DNA of 64,000 bases from Coptis chinensis (GCA_015680905.1 CM027382.1:25269501-25333500); one strand, 5' to 3'. Shown: positions 12,649 to 24,569, numbered from the stretch's first letter. Translations and numbers: made by a program. Notes: generated by a model from the sequence alone, not told the origin.

Positions 12649-13288
12649 TGTCGGAGTTATCCCTCACATGAGGAGAGAAACCGAGTCGACGTAAACGGGG
12701 CGAATTCGGCGATCAAGTCAAGTCGAGCCAGCTCGCGCTCGATAGCGCCGACTTCGGCCTTCGAGTTCCAAGAATAGGCATGGCACGACCAAAGTGAAGC
12801 GGCGCCAGCGCTCGAGCATAATTTTGTGGGCCTTGCTACAGTACCCGCGAATTTGGTTTTTGGAGATAAAACCAAAAATCAAGGTTTTGGAAAACCTAAC
12901 CTAACAAAACCAAACAAGTCAGAAGGATTGGAATCCAGACTAAAACAAAGAGAGAGTACCTTTCTGGAGATACAACCTCAGAAAGAGATAAGAGTGATCT
13001 AGTAAGGTGAGAGACTGTAAGGAGAGATTGTAATCTTCCTTCCCATTTTATTAAGAACTGACTCTTGTGGAAGTAGGCATCATTGGCCGAACCACGGTAA
13101 ATCTTTGTGTTGTGGTTTGCTTTAACCGCTTTACATTATTATCCGTTGTTAATAGTTGTTTTAATGAGTTTAATATGTTAAGTATAGGTTGTAGTTGATA
13201 TTTAGATTTTGTCCGGAGTTGAATTGAGTTCATATACAAGTTATCTGTGTAGTGGGGGAACCGATTGGTATTGGTGTAATCCCCAACA
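12649..13288 (+). repeat. 3' LTR of copia A copy 1
   Basis: Starts TGTCGGAGTTATCC, preceded by the purine tract gggaggggagat, and ends ccccaaca at 13288 before the target duplicate tcatc. Confidence 0.93.
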
Positions 13289-13293
13289 TCATC

Positions 13294-14426
13294 TTCTTCA
13301 ATTTGTAATCTTATTGATGATGCATGTAAATGCCATTTCATTGGTCACCATTGGTTTTAGATTGTTGAGTGGTTCAAGTTGGGAATCTTAATTCTCTATA
13401 CCAAGTGAAGTTGAGATGGTCTAGAAGAGCTAATGCTCTCGCACCATGGGACTTCACAAGTATTTAGAGCTAGTCGCTACTACTTTGAACTATATTAGAA
13501 TGTCCATGGTTAACCCAACATATAGAAGAGCATAATTCCACGGTATAGGATTGCTGGGAACATTCAAAAAGATCGGAATAGTACATTTTTACAGGTAGAC
13601 TATTTTATTGATCATCATTCAACATGTACTGCAAGTTTGCGAAATTTTAGTAGCTTCAAATATACGAATCATTCCATTTCGAAGTTCGAACAAACTACCT
13701 TGTTGTTATCTCAAGTGGAAGCCCAAGCCCAAAAGTTTCTCCTTTTCCTCATCTCAGAAGTCAGAAACGCCGATAATGACATACAGGCATACAGCACAAG
13801 TCGCCGACTGGTAAGAATTAATTAAACCAATTGTTCTATTTTAGGACTTACTATATAGCTGAATATGATAGGGTTATTAGCTCGTTGTAAGTCTTGCAAC
13901 CATACGAATATGAAGCTCATACTAACTTAGTACAACACTTAAAACAATCATAACTCTCATTGAAGCTGTAAACCAATGCATTTTTATTTATTTATTTGTT
14001 ATTACTATGCACATGCCTAATGATCCGTTGGTGTTTTAGACTTTGATAGCAATTTTCTTAGATATGTGAATCCTTTTAATTCACGTGTTATGACTTAGGT
14101 TTCTTTTGTGTTTGGTGATTACTTCAAGGGCTTAGGGTTGGGGCTATTTGTTTTCTGTTTCCTTCGTCTTGATGATTTTCTCGTTTGAGTTTTTTATTTG
14201 TTTTCCTCTTTTTAGTGAGAAAATCAAACAGATGTAAAGCCCTTGATCAAAATCTAATTCTCGTAGGTATTTTTTTTTATGAAATTGAAACTTAAGACAG
14301 TAAGGGAAATTATAGTAGCTCAATTTGTAGTAGCCAAGAGGGTGAAAATGAATTGAAAATCACGTGGGCACATACTTATTATGTATATATAAAGAATCAG
14401 TAATGTCCCATATATTCCTTTTCCAG
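13294..14426. other. Intergenic stretch, no gene recognised
   Basis: AT-rich DNA after copia copy 1. Short open frames (for example 13608-13825) have no recognisable domain. A possible donor (ctg|gtaagaa) near 13809 is not enough to call an exon. Confidence 0.4.
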
Positions 14427-15275
14427 TCTATTATCAATTGGACTCTATCTTCGTTTAACACCTTTTTCAACTAGTTGAAAGTTAACATGGAAAAAAAGAT
14501 TTGTTATTATCTATTTTATCTATTTATTTCCATCCAAAATTTATGTTGAACAAAGTCTAACACTATCCATTTTGTTTTTTACTGATAATTTTTTCTTTCT
14601 GTTTTGAGTCTATCTATTTAACTGACTAAGTGACACTATATATGTGTGTTGAGAACTAACCTCAATGAAATCAGAAACTTAAAACATAATGAGGATGGTT
14701 ATATAGACTCCACCACAAAATGCAATGAATTAGAAACTGATTTTTGGTGGAGATGTTCTTCACACGATAGAGATCATTCTCACAAAAAATCATTTCATTT
14801 GAAGATGACAACCTCGTCAAAAATCGTTTGGAAAGTTACGAAATTATCAAACGGTTCATATTTTTTTAATTTTATAACAACTTTTGACAAGATTAAACAT
14901 ATTCAATTGAGCTGATTTTTTATGGGGGATGTTCTCCATCATGTCTATCTCCACAAAAAATTAGCCCTCAAATCATCTTGTAAGTCCATTTTAAGGAGTG
15001 GAGTAATTTTGGAGTCACTATAAGGTGGAGTTCATATACCCATCCCAAACATAATACTGCAACTTAGACAAACTTTCTTCTTTGTCTCAAATTTCTCAGA
15101 GATTAAGTACTTCTCATATATAATAAACGGAAAACAAAATGTCACTTCCTAACCATTATTGCGTAATGAATTAGTTGGTAATGGAGTCTAGAAATTGTTG
15201 GTCGAGTTGTTAGGATTTGGAAAACAAATGACTAGACGAATGTTTTAAGTTTCTGATTTGGGAAACAACATACAC
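14427..15275 (+). repeat. Inverted repeat partner A (pairs with 19785-20320)
   Basis: The stretch from about 14427 to 14690 and from 15047 to 15275 is the reverse complement, with many small differences, of 19785-20320. Shared landmarks are cctcaatgaaatcagaaact (14660 and 19810), gtgacact and the gggaaacaaca end. The core (14641 to 15275 without the nested insertion) resembles a 270-300 bp MITE, but homology continues about 200 bp beyond it. Partner A was later split by the insertion at 14691-15046. Confidence 0.75.
14691..15046. mobile_element. Mutator-like MITE (9-bp target duplication)
   Basis: The left end gaggatggttatatagactc and the right end (reverse complement gggatgggtatatgaactcc) form imperfect inverted repeats. 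A perfect 9-bp duplication aaacataat flanks it (14682-14690 and 15047-15055). The 9-bp size fits MULEs. The insertion interrupts the older repeat, and the uninterrupted copy at 19.8-20.3 kb gives the empty site. Confidence 0.82.
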
Positions 15276-15281
15276 TATATA

Positions 15282-15643
15282 GGGGAGGGATCCGTTTACC
15301 ATGGTTTTTTATACCATGGTTTATACCACGTCAATTTATAAGATGAGTTCAGAGCTAATCTTTTGTAGATATGATCTAGGATAGCTACTCCACAAAAATT
15401 CAGCTCATTTGGAAACCTCTAACATAGTTAAAAATTGTTAACAACTTTGAATTTTTTTACGGTCCAGAAATTTCGATTTTGCAATCATTTTTTTGGCATT
15501 ATTAAACACCATCAAATGAGCTGAAATTTTGTGGAGGTGATATTCATGGTTAGTTGGACATATCCACAAAAAACTAGGTTATAGTTCATCTTGTAAGTGA
15601 AGTTATGGGGCATTGTATAAACCATAGTATATTGATCCCTCCC
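15282..15643. mobile_element. MITE with gggagggatc ends
   Basis: Inverted ends ggggagggatc and gatccctccc, flanked by tatata on both sides (15276-15281 and 15644-15649), so the true target could be TA or TATATA. It shares internal blocks (catcttgtaagt, tccacaaaaa) with the MITE at 14691-15046 and may be a related family. Confidence 0.68.
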
Positions 15644-15664
15644 TATATACTCCCCATATATATA

Positions 15665-17396
15665 GTTTTGCTCTAGTTAGGATTTCCCGTAAAGTTAGGA
15701 CCTAAACAATTCACGTGACTTTTTCCTTTCTCACCTCTCTCTATATATATATATACAGTTTTACTCTAGTCAGGATTTCCTGTAATGTATAAAGTCAGGA
15801 CCTAAACAATTCACGTGACTTTTTCCTTTCTCACCTCTCTCTCTCTCTCTCTCTCCACTTTTTTTTCTCTTTTCCAACCCTACACACTGTCTCTCTCCAC
15901 TTTTTTTTCTCTTTTCCAACCCTACACACTGTCTCTCTCCACTTTACTCCTACTTTTTCTTACGCCCTTTCTCCTCTCTCTCCAATTTTTGCTGCCAAAC
16001 TCTCTCTCTCTCTCTCAATCCCTCTTTCTTTTAATCTCTGCAACCCAATCTCTTTATCTCTTCTCTTTCTTTGAAGCACAATCTATGCAAGTGAATACTA
16101 GAATGCCTTCCGAATCAGCAGTCAATAAAACCTATGCTTGAAGAAATTTTGGGCATTTGAAAGCTCTGTATTTTTTTGTGCATTTAATTCATCAGTCCAT
16201 TGAAGGGTAAATGAAGTTGTGATGGTGAGCTCGATTGAGTGTCTCTCTCTGCACCATTTTTTGAAGTTTTAATTTTGTTACATTGCTTTGAATGAAGCAT
16301 CTCAAATATAATGGATGAACTGAAAAATAGAAGGGCTATCATTTAGTTGTATCCGCTGAGCGTACAAATTGGTAGGAGTTGATGGTACTAGCTTCACATG
16401 AGCATTTACTCTTCAATGGACTGCCATACAACCTGAGGAACATCGATCCAGTGACTTTCTTGGCATTTCTTGTCCAACGCTTCAGTATGTAATGAGATGG
16501 GAGAGTAAGTACATGTGTTAGTATGTTATAGTGAAAACTGTCAATATATGCCTACAGAGAATGCCTGAAAATTCGAACATCCGACAGCTGCAACTTGCTC
16601 TCATTTCAGGGACATTTAAGGTGACAATGTATGCCTTGTTATCATCCTCAAACTTTGCTACCTGAAAAGTGCTAATTGCACCATCCCCCTCAATTTTATT
16701 TGCCGTATAAACAAATGTTTCAACTAATTCATCCTGAAATTTCGCAAATATTTTCCTCGTGTACAAGTTTGCGGCTTGTTTCTCCATTGGGGAAGAGTCT
16801 TCAGTATTGGTGTGGTGCAGATTGTCTCGAAATCTGCTTCAATTTCTTTCTCAAACAAATTTTGTAAAACTCTTTAATTCATACGAAAGAACAATGGCAG
16901 CTTGATCTGTTGGTTAGCGTAAAGCATTATACAAGGCCTGAAGCCAATCATTTTTCCTAAGATCTTATTTGTCCAAGACCAAAGAATTCCAAGATGATTC
17001 AAACTCCTCAACGTCTCGGTAAAGTTGATGCACTTATAAAGTTCTCCTTGGAAAATTTGATAGGTATGCTAAAGTGGGAAATTAGAAAGTTGAGGTGAGA
17101 GAATGTGTGTGGGGTCGGAAGTTGGGAAGAATGGTAGCAAAAAGTGGCAGTCTCACAAATTGGAGAGAGGAATTACTTTTGGAGGGAAGAGGAGAGAGCG
17201 TGAGTAAAAGTGAAGAGAGTGTGTTTGTCGGTGGGGAGAACAAAATAAATAAAGTAGAGAAAGAGAGGGCGTGAGAAAGAGTAGGAGTAAAGTGGAGAGA
17301 GAGTGTGTGGGGTTGGAAGAGAGAAAAAAATTAGAGAGAGAGGAAATAGTCGCGTGAATTGTTTAGGTCCTGACTTTATATGTTACGGGAAGTATG
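15665..17396. mobile_element. MULE-like element with long CT-rich inverted ends carrying an FRS fragment
   Basis: The left side holds aggacctaaacaattcacgt followed by a CT-rich tract (to about 16070). The right side (about 17060-17396) is its inverse, ending gcgtgaattgtttaggtcct. The left terminus is duplicated in tandem (15665-15735 and 15755-15830), and a cctacacactgtctctctcc unit is doubled at 15876-15940. Long terminal inverted repeats around a gene fragment fit a Pack-MULE. Exact ends and target duplication could not be fixed. Confidence 0.6.
16410..16985 (-). pseudogene. FAR1-RELATED SEQUENCE (FRS/FHY3 family) fragment
   Basis: FRS proteins are plant nuclear regulators derived from MULE transposases. 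Read on the minus strand, the pieces are NDWLQALYNA (about 16940), [20 protein letters not shown] (about 16850-16800), [14 protein letters not shown] (from 16787), the SWIM zinc finger [15 protein letters not shown] (near 16600-16540) and, after a frameshift near 16515, VLTLPSHYILKRWTRNAK (about 16500-16440). This is the C-terminal third of an FRS5-like protein with the same order but at least two frameshifts and a missing block. The SWIM Cys/Cys/Cys/His pattern is intact. Family call is firm; it is a fragment, not a gene. Confidence 0.87.
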
Positions 17397-19316
17397 TATC
17401 TCTACACTATATGATAGCCGGGTTTGTAGGAACCACACTTCTCAACCGAACAGTATATTTCTAATCTCTCCATTTTAAGATTTTAGAACCACCTCCCTAT
17501 ATTTATTTAAATTATATATCTCCTATTTATTAATTACAATTGGCTCCCTGATCTCTATTAAAATTGAACCACCTCCTTCTTCAATAATTTTAGGATAGTC
17601 TTCTTAATTTAAAAGCTAAAATTTATGTATAGGAATTATATATCTTCCCCATTTTTAGAAAATTGTTTCTCTTTTCTTAGTGAGAGATTCACAAAAAATT
17701 GTTTCTCTTTAGATTTTTTAACAATTTTCATTTTAGTTCTTTATAACTTGGCGAACTGATGCGTAGCACAGGACACATGCTAGTAAAGAAGATATGCACC
17801 ATAAAATATCCATCCATAATTTCAGAGTTTTGGCTTTAATCTCCCTACTCAAAAAACTGGTCTATTAAAACTCTCTGTAAACTCACGTAACCTCTCTCCT
17901 TTTCAAAACCCCAAATTATCAGCGAAACAAACGAAAATATCCATGACACCACTACTCTCTCTTTTCTTTCTTTCTTTTTCACTTTCTCTCATTTTGTTCT
18001 TTTCAAATACGAAATTATTCTTTTCTTTTTCTCTCAATCAATTTCTCTTGAAATTTGTTGTTCTCCAACCAAATCAGATTTGAGAAGCAATATCAAGATT
18101 TGATTTTTTTTTTCTTCCACTCAAAACCAGATTTGAGATTTGAAAATTCTTATGTAAATTTAAATTTGTATAATGACATTGGTATCTAAAATTCAATTTA
18201 CATATGTAAAGTTAAATTTGCATAGTCATATTTACATAGAGTCACGGCATCTGCTGAGAAAAATCAATATGTAAAAATAAATTTGCATACTTAAATTTCT
18301 ATACAAAAACAAATTTACAGTCACAGGAACCCAATTTATTCAAATTAGAAAGAATAAAGAAAAATCAATAAAACAAACACAAAGATTCACAACAATCAAT
18401 CGAAATGAGAAAGAGAATGATTCTTCATTGATTCTTCTTTATGAACACATGTTTTTTTGTTAAACTTGATTTCTTCATTGTTGAAAAAGATTTTTTTTCT
18501 TTGCCAAACCTAATTTATCAAAATCTAACGATATCGAACTTGATTGAAGGAGAATCTAAGAAAATCAAAACAAGTTGAAAGAGAAAAGCAAGGAATGCAA
18601 ATGGGGTTTTTCTTCCAAGAGTAAAAAAAAAAGAGAAAAATACCAAAAAATGAGAAACATATGTGATTTCTTTCCCAATCTCAAAAACAGGGAGATTATG
18701 TTATAACGAGATGGATAATAGTGAGGTTTTATGATTTGGGCCGAAGAAAGGGGTTTACATGAACCGGATCTAAACCAGGAGGCTGAGACCCATTTCTTGA
18801 ATTCCATAGTACCAATAATTAGAAGCTCAAAACATCGCCACAGTGGATTTGTTGAATGGAGAAAAGCTGGTCTCAGGTCTCAGTCACACTTGAATTGTAT
18901 CGCAACATCGATATCATAGCTGTCTGGTTGACATTCTATTCTGAATGGCAACTATCTTGCCCAATTGCGACATGACCCTCCAAATTATAGTAACGTCCAA
19001 ATTGTCTGTATCGCGTCACATGAGGTACGTCAATATGTTTGGACTTCCGATCCACTCGCTCGTATCAAGCAAATTCTTACATCCATGTGTTCTCGATTGA
19101 TACAAGTTTGTCGAATGATAATAGATGTTTCTAAGGCTGGTTGGGCGATGAACGATCTCAATTTTCCCAGAATGCATCAATGGATTATTGCAAGTTACAG
19201 TTGAAACTTGAACTTAGAAGCAAAAGCTTCGGTGAGGCCAACCCGACCAAAATAGTACTGCAGGTCAATTGTATATGTACACATAGCCATAACTGTTCCT
19301 AGTATATATATATATA
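17397..19316. other. AT-rich intergenic DNA, no gene recognised
   Basis: Low-complexity AT- and CT-rich sequence. An open frame at 18965-19204 (79 residues, containing WTSDPLARIKQIL and KAGWAMNDLNFPR) reads like coding sequence, but I do not recognise the family and see no exon borders, so it is left as a possible fragment. Confidence 0.4.
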
Positions 19317-19558
19317 CTAGAATGGTGTACGTGCTATGCACGTTTTTTTTTCCTCTCTTCATCCAACCATATCTTTCTCTCTTTTATGTCTAACAACTGT
19401 TCTCTCTCTTTTAAATAGGATAAATTAGGTAAATATCAAAAAATAGATGGGCAAATAACAAATGACCAAGTAACCAAGAGATACATTAAAAAAATAATAA
19501 AATACTATTGCCCCACTGTAGATAAGAGGCGTAATCTTTAAAGTATTTTAGATATAGA
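19317..19558 (-). mobile_element. Candidate small non-autonomous Helitron (242 bp)
   Basis: On the minus strand a 3' end with hairpin acgtgc-ata-gcacgt is followed eight bases later by CTAG and a host T (19316). The proposed 5' end is TC at 19558 (TCTATATCTAAAATACTTTA), preceded by a host A. This satisfies the A^TC...CTAG^T rule. The 3' end is convincing; the 5' end is inferred from pattern alone. Confidence 0.5.
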
Positions 19559-19784
19559 TAAATGCGGTGCGGAGAGCCAGCCATAAAGTCGATGACGTGG
19601 ATGTTCATGTCGTTCGTCACCTATTTTGTCTTTTTGTTTGTCTCCTGCTTTCAGCAAACAATCCTTTCGGCACTTTATCCCTTTTTCTCTACACCACGTG
19701 TGCACTAAGGGCCCCACAAATTGAGTGTCTTTGGCCAGGTCATGCATGACACGTACAAAGGAGTAGTATATATATACACACACA

Positions 19785-20320
19785 TCTCTGTGTGTGTTGT
19801 AAACCAACCTCAATGAAATCAGAAACTTAAAACATCCGTCTTATAGTCTGTTGTTTCCCAAATCCTAGCAATGCGACCAACAATTTTCCAGTCTCCATTA
19901 CCAACTATTTCATTTATGCAGTGATGGTTAGGAAGTAACATTTTGTTTTTTTAGTTTTTTGTATATGAGAAGTACTTAAACTTGGAGAAATTTGAGACTA
20001 AGAAGAAAGTTTGTCTTTATTTAGAGGGAGTTGTAGTATTATGTTTTAAGTTTCTGATTTCATTGAGGTTGGTTTACAACACACATATATTTAGTGTCAC
20101 TTGGTCAATTAAGTAGATAGACTCAAAGTAGAAAAAATTAAAAAGTTATCAGTAAAAAACAAAGTGGATAGTGTTAGATTTTGTTCAACATAAATTTTGG
20201 CTGGAAATAAATAGGTAAAATGGATAATGAAAAATCTTTTTTATGTTAACTTAAAGCTAGTTGAAAAGGGTGTAAAAAGAAGATAGAGTCGAATTGATAA
20301 AAGATACAGAGATGTAGTCT
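19785..20320 (-). repeat. Inverted repeat partner B (empty-site copy)
   Basis: Reverse complement of 14427-15275 without the nested MITE. Its ends gtgtgtgttgtaaaccaacc (about 19793) and ggttggtttacaacacacat (about 20065) form a ~300-bp MITE-like core inside the larger homology. Confidence 0.72.
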
Positions 20321-21423
20321 ACTTTAATTTGCAAAGGAAAAAAAAAACATAAAAATAATCAAAATACAGGTTTTATACAATATAAGCTATTTAGTCATGT
20401 CATTGTCACCCATGTGATGAGTAGTTGGAGAGAATTACTTTGTTCATGCCTATTACAGGTGAATTCTCAGTATCTACAGACTTAATATATGTGATCAGTA
20501 GTTGGAGGGAATTACAGCTTTGAGCTTGTTATACAAACAAAAAAATACAAAAAACAATCAGAATACAGGTGTTAAAATGGTTTTGGCCTCTGCTTAATTC
20601 TGACCATGACTAGCCCAAGATAAACTCGACTCGATCTCTAGTGAAATGAGACCACATTTACTAGGAGAAAAAGCAGTTGACGGTGACATGGTTGACCGAT
20701 TGTCTCGTGTGCGTATTGGTTTGCGATTTCCAGGGTGGTACAAGGGATCACTTGTCACACCCCTAACTAGTTTCTGAGTTTCAAGTCCAGCTGTTGCGTG
20801 TATTTATAGTGGCTTGGGCAGCTAGTTTTTATTCTTAGACGTCATGTTTAATATTCCATTTTGCACTATCTGCATCTATTTTATTATGTCAATATCTCAA
20901 GAAGTGATGCTTTGATCTTGGGTTGTTTTTATGTTTTGTTTTGCAGGACTGCGTGTGCTTTTGTTTGTTTTTTTGCTTGTTGGTTCTTTTGTTTTGGTTG
21001 TTATGGTTTCTCATTATATCTCTGAGTTACCTCAACTTATTTCTTCATTAATATAATTGCATTTTCGCCAGTGAGGGGGAAACACAGAACCAAACATACT
21101 TACACAGCCCATAACATTGTGATTAGGGGAAACGTGAATATATTGGGTTCGATGACACCTACAACTTACTTTTCTTTTTATAAACATATATTTTATATAA
21201 ACTAGAAATGTGACACCCTATAGTTTGGAGTTTATTGAACTGTTTGATTTCATCGATTGCCTTCAATTAAACAAGTTTGACTAGTTGGTGTTCTGTCTGA
21301 AATCTTTATGTATTTCTTTTCTTTTCTACCACTTTATACATAGAATCAACAGACCAGTCTAGTCTAGCCCTATCGATCTAGACTCTACATATTTTATAAT
21401 TTCCAGGTTGGAATACGTATCCA
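20321..21423. other. Intergenic stretch, no gene recognised
   Basis: Between repeat partner B and the copia B target duplicate cgtat (21424-21428). The phrase tgtgatcagtagttggaggg at about 20491 echoes one at about 20415, a weak local duplication. No domain seen. Confidence 0.4.
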
Positions 21424-21428
21424 CGTAT

Positions 21429-22132
21429 TGTTAGAATAGTTGTATGAACACAAAGAACTAAAAGTAGAAAGCGAAGAAGAAAGAAGAATGAAGAAAAAAA
21501 CACGCAGTGATGGCAGGAATAACCAAGGCGGATTAAGTCAGTCTTAAGGAAAGATTTCGCCCTTCCAATGGTGAAGAAAGGCAATTATGGCGTCTTCCTC
21601 ACGAGGATTCAATGGTTAACAAATAACGACTTTTTGCACTAGTAACGCACTACCCTCTGAAACAACAATATAACTCTCTCCGGGCCGGCCGGGAAGAAGA
21701 AGAAGAAGAAAAGGACCGGTTTGAGTTTTTCGTTTCTCCGAGTTGAAGTTTCGATCAAGTCTATTTTCTCTATGGACTCACAACCCTATTTATGACCGGG
21801 GTTTGAGTTTTTGTTTCTCCGAGTTGAGTTTCGATCAAGTCTATTTTCTCTATGGACTCACGGTCCTATTTATAGAGGTTAGGAGAAAGAGACCAACTCC
21901 TAATAGAACACCAAACTTGGTGCTCAAGAAAAAGGCAAAACAAGTTTAGGCTATTGGTCAAACCACTACCCACAACAGTAAGCCCAAGCCCAGGCCCGAA
22001 CCCTACCCGATGTGGTGGATAACCAATGTGGGACTATCTACTATGCACTAAAGTGGCGAGAATACCATTTGTTCATCTCCTCCACTTTGCACACACACAC
22101 TAGAATTTAGAAATACACAAGAGATTCCAACA
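21429..22132 (-). repeat. 3' LTR of copia B (left side)
   Basis: In element orientation it starts TGTTGGAATCTCTTGTGT and ends ctattctaaca. It contains a tandem duplication of about 87 bp (about 21717-21890, unit with gtttctccgagttga). Its first half differs from the other copies mostly at CAG/CTG sites. Confidence 0.88.
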
Positions 22133-22734
22133 ATCCCCCACTATTTCAAAATACTAATAGTCCCCCACTATTTTGGAATAGGATATTACAAAAGAAATGG
22201 GTTAACGAAATGCCGAGAGAATCGAAAAAAACAATGCATAAGATAATCGGTGTTTTTTAGGCTTTGAACCGGTCATAGGGTAACATGTCTTATAATATGT
22301 GAAAGTGGTGGATTAAAAAATCTTTGAACCAACATTCCCTTGTAGTAAAATAGAGGACATGCACCCACATTGCTTCTTTCATTATATGCCCGTTTCAATT
22401 GTGTCAAGGCTTTTTGGCCTTTCATACGCCTCGTGTTATGTGAATGCTTTAGAGTACTTGCACGAATACTCATAAGAACCGACCCAGTTCTACATTCACG
22501 TAGGTGGATATCCATCAAGTGTACATAGCGGTTAGAATACACTATCTCATAAAAAATAATGGACTATGGATTCTATTAAGAGTAAAATAACTTCGACCTT
22601 TTTCTCATTGCTATTCAAGTTATACAAAGTATACAATAATGCTATCTAGTCATAGGGTGGGACGCCTCAAAGAAAGACAATAGCATACCAGAATGACGAA
22701 GTGACTTGTTTTTCCCTTTGAACCTAATTCATGG

Positions 22735-23370
22735 GATCTCCAATCACATAGGTGGGGTGGCCGTCGATTGTCGCCCTCTATCTAAGGCAAAAGTCCCATC
22801 CCCTCGACGATAACCACTTGCCTCCAAAGAAGTGGTGCAGTTAGACATGTGGCCAAACTAAGTCCAACCTAACATAATCTCTAGCAGCTGCTTGATTAAG
22901 TTATATCTCAACTTACATGTATTCTTTTCCCATTGCACATAAGATAACATGTCTTAGCTATTGCAATGAGACAGTTGCAAAGCATATACACATCGGGAGG
23001 AGGTTTAGAGCCAATGGGAAGATTTGCCAAGAGGTTGCTAACCCACTCAGCATCATCACATGCCTATTCTAAGGCGATTAGCTTGGATGATATCCAAGAC
23101 ACTCAATTTCCACCAAAGGTAAACACATAAACATTACTGGATCTAGTTTATAACATATTACCCTTCTAACAATGATGGAAATCTACTAAATATCGGTCCA
23201 TAATCAATGGCTCGCTATAACTTGGATAATCGACAATATACATCAAAGTTCCTTATAAGGACACAATGGGTTATCAGCTCAGTATGCCATTAATGTAGGC
23301 AATGTCATGTCTCACATACATTATCCATCAAGTACAATTGGCTACCAATGATATTGACATATTTAGTATG
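22735..23370 (-). pseudogene. Copia B pol remnant (end of RT and RNase H)
   Basis: Minus-strand frames show RHDIAYINGILS (about 23310), VYVFTFGG and VSWISSK (about 23130), AEWVSNLLANLPIGSKPPP (about 23060-23000) and LRYNLIKQLL (about 22910). These match the order of the copia RNase H region (CTRPDIA..., GYVFTLGG, AEW, LRHN). Several in-frame stops, so not functional. It fixes the element's strand. Confidence 0.8.
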
Positions 23371-23825
23371 AGAAAACATAAGGAGATTATTTTTCATAAG
23401 ATGGATATTTGCCACAAAATGTGTTAACACATGCTTACTATCATAATACCCATACTTTTCAATGAAAAATATTTCTACTAAGTGCTATAACAATATAATG
23501 AGACCAACATGAGTTTTAATTCCTATATTCACCGGTCATTCAATTCTCAGAGTGTGCGAAATTCCCTATACCATCCGGCCGGTCGGTTTAAGGTATTTGT
23601 GGCATTCAACCATATTCAAACGTCAACATCTTGACAACTGAATATAGCAGTTACAGAAATGAGTTTAACAACATAATAAACTATCATTTTCAATGACGGT
23701 TTATGACATGTTTCAAATAGAAATTTCTCTGTCTCATACACATTCTCAATGCTAGCACTCATGATATTAAATCATCTAAACAAAGAGAGATTAACACATA
23801 TGTCTTGCTTTTCTTCTTCTCTTTT

Positions 23826-23975
23826 TCCTGTCAGCCGCCAGAGAGAGTTATATTGTTGTTCTAGAGGGTAGTCTGTTCTAGTGCAAAGTCAGGCTGTTGT
23901 TAACCATTGAATCCTGTGAGGAAGACGCCACTGTTGCCTTTCTGCACCATTGGAAGGGGCGAAATCTTTCCTTAA
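23826..23975 (+). repeat. Inverted fragment of the copia B LTR
   Basis: Reverse complement of about 21540-21690 and of 37658-37790: blocks gtagtctgttctagtgcaaa, ttaaccattgaatcctgtga and gaaatctttccttaagga. It retains the CAG/CTG sites that the left LTR lacks. It covers part of the LTR missing from the right LTR's inner side, suggesting an inversion. Confidence 0.82.
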
Positions 23976-24569
23976 GGACAGCCTAATTATTATTATTAGC
24001 ATTGTATTTTGCAATACAACTATCACGTTTTAGTTTTCTTTTAAAGATCCAATTCAACCTATAGATCCCCCAATAAATCAAGAGTCCAGTTTAGAGGAGT
24101 TGTATCCTTCAAAAAGGACACTTCTCATAGATAGACAACTTTCTTATAGGTTAATGAATCTTCCTCAAGAAACATATAAACATCATCACCGTGAATGGTG
24201 GAAATACTCATTGATAGTCTTCCAAATTTCTTGTGCAGAAATAATGGGATTATCTTATGTAGTTCATTATGAACATTCAACCACTCTATGTCAATTTCTC
24301 AGAAAGCACAACCTCAAATAAAATTAGCATATAAGACATTCAATAATAGTGTGGTATCTACAAAATTGTTATCACTCATGACAACTGAAAACAAACATCA
24401 CTATTATGAGTTTCACCAATGAACATCTACTAGATAATTCTAGGTCTCAAAAAGACTTCTTTTAGATTCATTCACAATAGCCTTGGCAAGACACCCCCCA
24501 CATTTTGAAGCATTTTTGGATAGGCCCAAGACCTTTCCATACTTTGTCACTACACCAAAACAGGATATT

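Larger units (their letters stand above)
7837..13288 (+). mobile_element. Ty1/copia LTR retrotransposon, family A copy 1 (Tnt1/Tork-like), decayed
   Basis: LTRs at 7837-8500 and 12649-13288, each with TG...CA ends. The 5-bp target duplication tcatc is at 7832-7836 and 13289-13293. There is a tRNA-Met primer site after the left LTR and a purine tract (gggaggggaga) before the right one. Order gag, protease, integrase, RT, RNase H fits copia. Structure is complete but the reading frame is broken dozens of times, many at CAG/CTG sites (see findings). Confidence 0.95.

Noticed and set aside
15815..16141. 108-residue open frame rich in Ser, Leu and Phe
   Set aside because: It is the translation of a CT-rich microsatellite and tandem duplication in the left inverted repeat of the MULE-like element, with no domain and no codon signal.
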